Both the position numbers and the translations under genes were made by a program. A DNA stretch of 64,000 bases from Brachycybe producta (taxonomy: Eukaryota > Arthropoda > Diplopoda > Playtdesmida > Andrognathidae): contig JAUPFP010000023.1 of assembly GCA_036925085.1 (NCBI GenBank), positions 3,434,278-3,498,277 of the forward strand, written 5' to 3'. How positions within the stretch are numbered: position 1 is the stretch's first letter; every line of letters starts with the position of its first letter. Positions 56,618-64,000 of this stretch are shown here, one piece after another. Below the pieces are notes generated by a model. The model saw only the letters and a program-made list of their open reading frames with translations, was not told where the DNA came from and searched no databases.

Positions 56618-59600
56618 TTAGTGATCAAATAGATCCATTTGATGACTGATGAGTAGTTCGATGACGGTGCTTTCGTATTTCCAAGATGCCAAATCGGTGA
56701 TACAAAGCTCTGGTGTCCTCATTAGAGTAGGGCAAAAAACGGTGCTCAAGTTGTACGTTGTCATTTTGTTCTTACTTTCCTTCTTCGAAACACTTTTTTT
56801 TTTATCGAGAAGAGAACACGCAATAGATATTGAACATGAAATCGTATTTTGGTTTCCTAACGATCCACTTACCGATACAAATGAGCCATTAGGTACTTGA
56901 GTGTTTGGTAATGGGCAGGTGGTAAGGTAGACAAAGCACTTCTAAGGTCTTCTAACCTTTCATCGGCAGTGGTTTTCTCTGTGCGTAAAAAAAAAAGATG
57001 ACGGAACTTGTTTACATATTATACGACTAAGGATTATAGGTGTTTTTTTTTTAAACTGTAAACGTCGCTCGAATTCTAGGTATTCTGTCCTTCAGAAACA
57101 AAATTAAGAGAAACTTGAACGTGTTTTAGAAACTAGAGGGGTAGTTCGATGCCTTATGGGTATTTTCATGTTGATATAGTTTAAAATAAACTTTTTTATA
57201 TTAAGTTTGAAAATGGGCCCCTCTTTAAACACAAGATATTTTTTAATTTTTGTTCATAAAAAAAGTTTATTTTGAAAGATGTGAATGCTGAAAATTAAGT
57301 GATTTCAGCTACCCAACACATTCAATTTCTCCTTAGTATTGTTCTTAAACTAGAAAGTGTTTTAGAAACTAGAAGGTAGCTTAATCACTTAAGGATAAAA
57401 GAAAAAAAAGTTGATAAAAAAAAGCTTATTTAAAAAAAATATCATAAGAAGATATTTCTTAATTTTTTGTCTATAAAAAGTTTATTTTGAAAGATACAAT
57501 CATGAAAATACTATTAACCGTTCTAGTTTTTAGACACATTTTCAATTTGTATTTAGTGTTGCTCTTCTGAAACGCAGAATAATCAAGAGTTTCGAAAGTC
57601 AGCTCTTCATATAACATCTTCAGGTGGCATAATTTCCATTTGAACTTTCGGAAGTTTTTAGAACTTACTGACTGATTGAAGAAAATGTGAATATGAATCA
57701 AACGTGATGAGTGGGATTGGTAAGAGGCGAAAGTATAATTTTAGAACACCGGCGATGACATTGATGTCGTCGTAAGCTCTCGTACTGATATCTGCATTCT
57801 CTCCATCTGTTAGAGAAAAAAAAACATAAACGGATCAGTAGTCATCGTTGATCGTACTATAGTTTTTGATCGCTTAAAAACCTTTGTCGAAAGCCATTTT
57901 GACAGCTTCGATATCATCGTTGAACCCTGAGACCCGATACAAACCCTCAATTTCGATACCTGATAATAAACAAACAAAATTCTTAATGGTTAAATCAAAA
58001 GATAAAACGTTTAATGAGTATTTCGAGTTTCGACCTCTGTTTTCGATTTCTCTAATGCAATTGTCTACGACGAATGGCCTTATGGTGTTGTGAGCCTTGA
58101 CTAGAGTCGTAAGATCAACTCCGAACACTCGCCGAACGTATTTCAGATCCGGGCAACAGTCGTTTGGAACCTTTTCCGAACATCTTCGGTGAGCGGAAAA
58201 GCCGCAATCTGTAATAAAGCATGAAAAGCAAAATTTATTATGATCGAGATTGCGATCACGTCTTAAACGTCTTAAAATACTCTTAGCTACCGTTCTAGTT
58301 TCAAAACACTTTCAGTTCGTGGAGCATAATTAAGAGAAAGTTGAAAGTGTTCTAAAAACTAGAAGAGTAGCTCAATCACTTCACGGTATTTTTGTTTGAT
58401 ATTTTTTTTTTTAAATAAGCCTTCTCAGCAAACGATATTTTTTAATATTATGTCTATAAAAAGTTTATTTTGAAAGATGTTCAATATGAAAAACAAGAAA
58501 ATTAAACAAGTAAAAAATAAAATGTAATCTGTGCTTGTCTTGTTGGCGTAGTGGTTAGTCTCTCAGCCCATGGTAATCGTGGTCATCGGTTCAATCCCTT
58601 GCCACATTGGACAAACAAACAAATTATCAAAGTTAAATAAAAGCGAGTAAAAAAAAATCAACTACGAAGTGATTCAGCTACCGTTCTAGTTTCTAAGAGT
58701 TTCTGAAACGCGGAATAACGTGGAAGTTCAAATATCAGCTGTTAAGTAAGCACGGTTAGTAAACGAATATTGTCTTACCTTCGCATTTGACACCTTGACC
58801 TACTAATCCCCACATGAAATTGCCACAAAAGTCACACCAGTTAAGACCTTTGAACGTGTGAACTTTAAAAGTGTGCTGTTTTTCGTACTGTTGAACATCA
58901 ATGTGGTTGTTTAGAAAAGCAGCGGCCAGCAACTCTTCCTATGTTCCGCAAAATAAAAACAAGTTTCATCATTAGTTTTAAACTTTTGTCTCGAAACGTC
59001 AGTTCGACGTCAGTTTAATATTACTTTACCGCGTTTTTTGTCGGTGGCCTCTCGTATTCGTGAGGTGACTGTAACGGAGGCGCTCCCTTTAACGAAGGAT
59101 CCGGTCGCTTTCGTCGTCTCGACGTCAGCGTCATGTATGGACTCAGTTCGTAATCCGATTCGTTGCACATCATTGCAATATAATCTCCGGCTTTGGCTTC
59201 CATGTAGAGAGCTATGAGACCGTCCGCAACGAGATCCTGAATGGTGTCGAAACGTTTCTCTCCCACGAAATGTTTTCCATCGTAGTAAAGTTTGAAGTTC
59301 TTTGTGACTCCAGAGAACCTCAGACAAAGTGTGTACGTTCCCGGTGCTCTTTGACTTTCTCGTACCAAGTAGCGACCGTCGCAGTCTTGAAGCATCATGT
59401 CTGTCGTCTGCCTCGTAATCATTCCATGGAATCTTGTTATTATTTTAAAGTGTTTTCAAAATTAAATTAAACACTTTCATCCAACCAAGAGGCAGCAATT
59501 TTAAACCCATTAAACTTACTCTCTTCCGTAATAGGGAGGACGATTCGGAATCTTTTAAAAGGAACAAAAACAGAAAAGAGTTAAAAGACATTTGTTTCTT

Positions 59601-60791
59601 GAAAAGTTTTATTTTTGGCGATGTGCCCTTTTGGCAACTCAAGTTTTTTTTAAAGTAGAGAGGGCTTGTTATGTTGAATTATATCAAATCTTCTTCGTAA
59701 CTTACTTCTCTCGGACATACGATTCTTTTTGGTGTTGGTGCTTGAAGTTGCAACTGATACACTACAAAAGAAAAACAAGACAATTTATTATCAAATAATA
59801 CGGCAAAGAAATGATGCATTTTTTCAATCAAAAAGACGTGTTTAGAGGCTAGCGTTCTTTCAGAGGTAATCTTAATATTAAGACCGAAAGAATTATGCGT
59901 TTATCAATCTACGAGACTGTTTAGAGGCTATACTTTTTTTTTAACAATTAATTGAAGGTTGGTAGAGAACGTGTTTTTTAACCTTGCAAATTAATCTTTC
60001 TCTTTGAAGTCTAGCCTTTAAACAGGTCTCATTGATTGAAAATTGCACAGTTCTTTTGGACTGTGTGTAATCATCACTTAATTAAAACGAACAGTTCTCC
60101 TAGATTTTAGCCTCGAAACGAGTCTTTTTTTTATTGAAAAAAGCATAATGTTTTTCGAATTTATCATTAATTAGAGCTCGGATTTTTATGCAATATCACA
60201 CAAATGTTTCTCAATCTGTGGACTTGAACAGCCACATGTGAAATAGCAATATCCCTTTTAGATATCAACCAACAATTATGGTGTTTTTTTGTTGACAACT
60301 GATAATAATCAGCCATCTAGCCTCTAACCAGCCTGTTTGATTAGAAACAAGAAAATTCAACAAAAAACATGTTTTTTTGTGATAAAAAAAACGTCTAAAA
60401 AGTAAGAAAAACAAAAGAAACAAATATAATCTGTTCTTGTCTTGTTGGTGTAGCAGTTAATGTCTCAGCCCACCATGGGGTCATGGGTTCAATCCCCGTG
60501 TAGTTTGAATTATTTTCAAATATATTTCAGAAGGTGGCGGTGGACAAACAAACAAACAAATTATGAAGTTAAAAAAAAGCATAAATTGCAGTTACTCTAA
60601 TAATTATGATTGCTTGATATATATATATATATTGCATAAAAATCCAATTCCTAATCAACATGCCATCATAAACAATTGACTAATCGAATGTCGGTTTTCT
60701 GATTGATTGATTGAATGATTGTGATATTTGTACTTACGATATGACTTCCAAAGAAGTGGAAGTTCACTTCGACGCTTCTCCATTTCGATAA
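56618..60791 (-). CDS. CHN: Chimaerin, SH2-C1-RhoGAP Rac regulator (5' end uncertain)
   Basis: Diacylglycerol-responsive GTPase-activating protein for Rac. Exons on the minus strand: 60738-60791, 59706-59761, 59520-59551, 59030-59432, 58779-58938, 58035-58208, 57882-57959, 57669-57806, 56873-56978, 56618-56792, all phases joining. From the in-frame ATG at 60783 it would be 455 residues (human CHN1 459), but exon 60738-60791 has a splice-acceptor-like start, so an upstream first exon may exist. Domains: [15 protein letters not shown] lead, SH2 (about 46-130; [28 protein letters not shown]), C1 zinc finger (about 200-250, with [17 protein letters not shown] and [12 protein letters not shown], all Cys/His ligands kept), then RhoGAP ([14 protein letters not shown]; arginine finger R299 in [32 protein letters not shown]). 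The last exon is divergent. Two SINEs and several FB-1 copies sit in its introns. Confidence 0.94.
57055..57600. mobile_element. Two adjacent foldback FB-1 copies in chimaerin introns
   Basis: The first has aaactgtaaacgtcgctcga, tctgtccttcagaaacaaaa and tgttttagaaactagagggg. The second starts gtgttttagaaactagaagg near 57357 and ends aaccgttctagtttttagac and cagaataatcaagagtttcg. Both lie between exons ending at 56978 and starting at 57669. Confidence 0.65.
58285..58720. mobile_element. Foldback FB-1 copy interrupted by a SINE
   Basis: The left part (ctaccgttctagtttcaaaa, gcataattaagagaaagttg and gtgttctaaaaactagaaga) runs to about 58500. The right part resumes after 58642 with gtgattcagctaccgttcta. 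The SINE at 58528-58642 lies between the two. Confidence 0.65.
58528..58642 (+). mobile_element. tRNA-derived SINE, copy 1
   Basis: Box A TGGCGTAGTGG (58544-58554) and box B GGTTCAATCC (58588-58597) of an RNA polymerase III promoter are 33 bases apart, as in a tRNA. No full cloverleaf closes and no matching acceptor stem is seen. The tail ggacaaacaaacaaattat is shared with copy 2. It is inserted in an FB-1 element. Confidence 0.8.
60430..60580 (+). mobile_element. tRNA-derived SINE, copy 2
   Basis: The conserved head ctgttcttgtcttgttggtg contains box A TGGTGTAGCAG (60446-60456), then gtctcagccca and box B GGTTCAATCC (60486-60495). A 35-bp extra segment precedes the shared tail ggacaaacaaacaaacaaat. 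It is in a chimaerin intron, antisense to the gene. Confidence 0.8.
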
Positions 60792-61704
60792 CTGCAAAAA
60801 GTTAAATAAAAATGGTTGACTCATTATATAAATGGATAAAATCGAAAGTTTTTACTGTAGTTTATTTTTAATAAAATGGCGAAACAAGTTTTTTTAAGGC
60901 TTATTTATAAATGGTACAAGACCATTTTTTTTTAAACTTATTAAAGGGACCCCCCTTTCCCTTAATTAATATGGAAGTGAGTCATGAACATGTTGCAGTG
61001 ATCAATCTCCGACATCCTTGTTGGTTTTTTTTTTGTTCTTGTTGGATAATCAGGGATGTGATTTGCAAAATTCAAAATAAATACGTTTTGAGTAATTTTG
61101 TGTGTGATGAAATTGATGTTTTACAAGAGGGGTCATTATAATAAGACAATCATAAGATAGTAACTCGTCACATCCAGCTCGTATAACGTAGGTAACAAGT
61201 CATCAGGACAACTTATAAAACTTCATTTTATAATAAAGATTTTATATCTGAAATATCGATCTATATGAATAATATCAAAGTTATGACTGTCATTGACTGT
61301 TGTAGAGTATGATTGACAGTCATAAAAAGATATAAGATCATAAACAGTGTAATTATTTCAACTGCACCAGAACACACATTCCAATAATTGTTATTGTTTG
61401 GGTATTGACAATGCATTTTGGCATGCTGCAAATCGACTTTTGTCACTCTGTAACGGGCCCTCTTGGATGTTTTTTTTGCAGAGTAATTTTTCAAATTAAA
61501 AATCAGTGCCTCACAGCTAGGTAAACTAACTCAGGTTACACTTTTTTTTAAAAAAACAAACATGATTTTTAGTAGTAAATAGTGTTAAGTCCACAGTTTT
61601 TTACACATAGACCGCTAGATGGTGGTTAAGTTTCTATTCTCTTAAAGGAAGAGAACAACTTTCAAATGACTTCCCTGTAAAGGTTAGGTTTTGTGACTTA
61701 AGAG

Positions 61705-61910
61705 ACAGGCAGTTAGAAATCGGAGAGAACATCAGTTGGCTCCGCCCTTGTTATGACGACCGGCAACTTCTAATTGGTTGGTTATGTAACCTGACGTCAC
61801 ATGCTCCGCCCTTTTCAACGTCGAACCACACAACAAACCAATTAGAAGTTGCCGGTCGTCATAACAAGGGCGGAGCCAACTGAAGTTCTCCCCGATTTCT
61901 AACTGCCTGT
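61705..61910. mobile_element. Palindromic MITE P-1, copy 4 (9-bp target duplication)
   Basis: It runs from acaggcagttagaaatcgga to ccccgatttctaactgcctgt, flanked by acttaagag on both sides (61696-61704 and 61911-61919). It is nearly perfectly self-complementary and keeps tgacgtcacatgctccgccc in the centre. Confidence 0.9.
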
Positions 61911-62984
61911 ACTTAAGAGGGCTTAACAGAAAAAAATACTTGTGTACATGCAAGGTAGATGGCGCGCCAACAGGGCGAACTACACTCGGCCAATTAGTTG
62001 AAATTAGAATGCAGCCTCCTTTTAGCTCTAAAAGCCACGTCTAAAACAACCTTAATTATCAGAGCACGTGACAAACTTATCCCCAGAACATAATATAAGT
62101 GGAGAGCACGTATAGAAATAGCGATGACGCAATTAAAAGTTTGCCACGTGAAAAAAAAGTAAGGTGAGTCAGATTTGAAGAAGTGTCAGTACATAGGGGG
62201 AGGGATAGTGGCGTCATCTAACGCTACAGGGACAAAATAAATGATCTACTTGCATTCTTTATCTCTGAGGCACTGAAATGCAAACTAAACTGACAAAGAT
62301 GGGATAAAAAAAAACCTTTGCGATATATACGTGCGCACCACACACACCTTTAGGTGCCACTATTTGTTTTGGTAATTTTCTCAGAAATATTGTACAGTAA
62401 TTACTTCTGAGTTACAACTTACGATGACTTCTGTCATTGATTGTAACATTTTTTTTTGACGGTTATGGGTTTTCTTTGATACAAATTTAGTGAGGTTTTT
62501 TTTTTGTTTCTTCTTCTTTGCTTAATGGAATGGATGATATTAAAAGGCGTTTTATGTTTAAAAAAAAGGGTTCTTATGATACGTCACAATTGATTTTTAT
62601 GCTCTCTTGATCATACAGGTCGTCGTTAACATTCTCACAAAAAAAAACTTAAAACAGACATTAAAGAACATTATAATTGGTGCTAAACTTGTATTCAAGA
62701 GATGGGAGAGTCAGATAGAGAAATTAAAGGAAGGAAGGAAAGAGTTTTTTTTTTCATAAAGAGAAATTAAAGGAAGGGAAGGAGGGGGGGGGGGGGAGGA
62801 GGACTTTTATTTGTGTAGTTTTTAAACTTGAGGTCATCTGAAAATGTTGAAATTATTAACCACACACACTTTAAAGGTGGCTGAATAGAGATTTAATTTT
62901 GTTTATGGTTTTCTTCGGATGGCGCCACTGTACTGGCTAATGCTAACCTCTACTGAAAGAATTTGGACACCAAGTGGACGTCTT

Positions 62985-63330
62985 TTAAAAATAACATTAC
63001 ATATAATGAAAAAAATTCAAATTATTTTTAAAACTAGAATGGTAAAAGATTATGTTAAAAGGTTTTTTCATGGCATTATCTTTAAAAATAAAACATTTTA
63101 TAGCAGTTTGAATATGACCCACCATTTTGGGTTTCCCCCCCCCCCCCCCATTGACATTTGATAAAAAAAATATTTTCATATTTTTCAAACTTGTCATTTT
63201 TATGACAAGTTTGAAAAATGTGAAAATATTTATTGTTTATTTTTTAAAGATATCATGATTGAAAAAAACTTTCAGCATTATCACCAACTATTCTAGTTTC
63301 TAAAACACTTTGAATTTTTTTCGGAAAGTT
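62985..63330. mobile_element. Foldback FB-1 copy
   Basis: It has aaaactagaatggtaaaaga and, inverted, accaactattctagtttcta; the inner arms caaacttgtcatttttatga and tgacaagtttgaaaaatgtg form a perfect hairpin. A C run lies in the middle. Confidence 0.65.
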
Positions 63331-63364
63331 GAACTTGAAATATATATTTTTAAAAGGAAAAATT

Positions 63365-63640
63365 TTCAAGTGTTTAGAAACTAGAAAGGTAGCTGAAATC
63401 ATAGCTCAACATTTTCATGTTGATATCTTTCAAAATAATTTTTTTTTATAGATTTTAAAGATTGGTCATTTTCAAACTTGACATAAAACGCTTACTTTGA
63501 AAGATATTGCTATCTTTCAAAGTAAGCGTTTTATGTCAGTTTGAAAATGACCAATGTGTTTGACATGAAATTACTCTTCTAGTTTCTAAAACAATTTTCA
63601 TGTTTCTCTTATTTTTTGCTTCCAAATGACCTTTAAAACT
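63365..63640. mobile_element. Foldback FB-1 copy with a long central palindrome
   Basis: The central 63466-63553 is almost perfectly self-complementary: ggtcattttcaaacttgaca, aaacgcttactttgaaagat, then the exact mirror. The outer arms carry gtttagaaactagaaaggta and ctcttctagtttctaaaaca. Confidence 0.75.
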
Positions 63641-63939
63641 AAACGTTTTTATGTTAAATTTAAACCATTATCAGATGATTTATTTTTTTTTCACATTTTT
63701 GGAGGCCAAACTTTAAAAGTGAAAAAAAAAACACGATAATAATAAAATTAAAATAGCCATAAGAAGTAATATTTTAAAAGATTTAAATATCAACACACAA
63801 AAAATACGTTAAATTTACTTATTTATTTAAATAACACTATATTTCTTCTTATAATTTCGCTTCTAAAACTGCAGACAATTGTAGTTTATTTTGACATAGA
63901 ACTGAATTATGAACTTTTTTGATTATTCAGCAATTTCAG

Positions 63940-64000
63940 TAGCAAAATTAACTAGAAATTGAAAGTGTGTTAGAAACTAGAACGATAGCTGAATCACTTA
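63940..64000. mobile_element. Foldback FB-1 copy running off the window
   Basis: Begins the family arm gaaagtgtgttagaaactag then aacgatagctgaatcactta and is cut by the window end. Confidence 0.6.

Larger units (their letters stand above)
60792..64000. other. Region upstream of (or within the first intron of) chimaerin
   Basis: No exon was supported. It contains a P-1 MITE (61705-61910), FB-1 copies, a G run near 62785 and AT-rich filler. If chimaerin has an upstream first exon it could lie here or beyond the window. Confidence 0.5.

Noticed and set aside
58540-58615. tRNA gene
   Set aside because: A and B boxes are present but no cloverleaf or acceptor stem closes, and a second copy with the same tail exists, so it is a SINE head.

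Overview
The window is AT-rich animal DNA. Protein genes are split into many short exons with GT-AG introns, and they encode conserved eukaryotic or metazoan families: carnitine palmitoyltransferase 1, DIPK2, NTAQ1, ISOC1, dUTPase, PRPF3 and chimaerin. The spaces between exons are packed with inverted-repeat DNA transposon remnants. An invertebrate nuclear genome is the best reading. The phylum cannot be fixed from the sequence alone. No operons, CRISPR arrays, rRNA genes or genuine tRNA genes were seen.

Layout. 2061-20262 (+): CPT1, entered after its first exon(s), with a 13-kb intron that is mostly transposon debris. 21529-22306 (-): a 70-residue single-pass membrane protein. 23631-26638 (+): a DIPK2-type secretory-pathway pseudokinase-like protein. 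29257-30919 (-): complete NTAQ1. 31611-33245 (+): complete ISOC1. 33509-34362 (-): complete dUTPase. 35463-37551 (+): a HARBI1-like, Harbinger-derived protein that appears to have lost part of its DDE triad. 38212-41628 (-): complete 13-exon PRPF3 with a 27-nt microexon. 46820-47275 (-): a single-exon protein carrying a PRR15/PRR15L-type motif. 56618-60791 (-): chimaerin (SH2-C1-RhoGAP), with any exon upstream of 60791 not found. Most exon boundaries were derived by hand from splice consensus, reading phase and remembered family conservation.

The genes do not form a pathway. They are ordinary housekeeping and signalling genes: mitochondrial fatty-acid import, N-end rule deamidation, nucleotide-pool sanitation, splicing and Rac regulation. 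NTAQ1 and ISOC1 are head to head (about 690 bp apart), and ISOC1 and DUT are tail to tail (263 bp apart).

The more unusual content is mobile. There is a near-perfect palindromic MITE with 9-11 bp target duplications (4 copies); a very abundant foldback family found in most introns and gaps; two hAT-type elements with 8-bp duplications; a tRNA-derived SINE pair; pogo-like ends; a family with about 300-bp terminal inverted repeats; and several nested insertions that give a relative order of activity. I did not find a convincing new multi-gene system.
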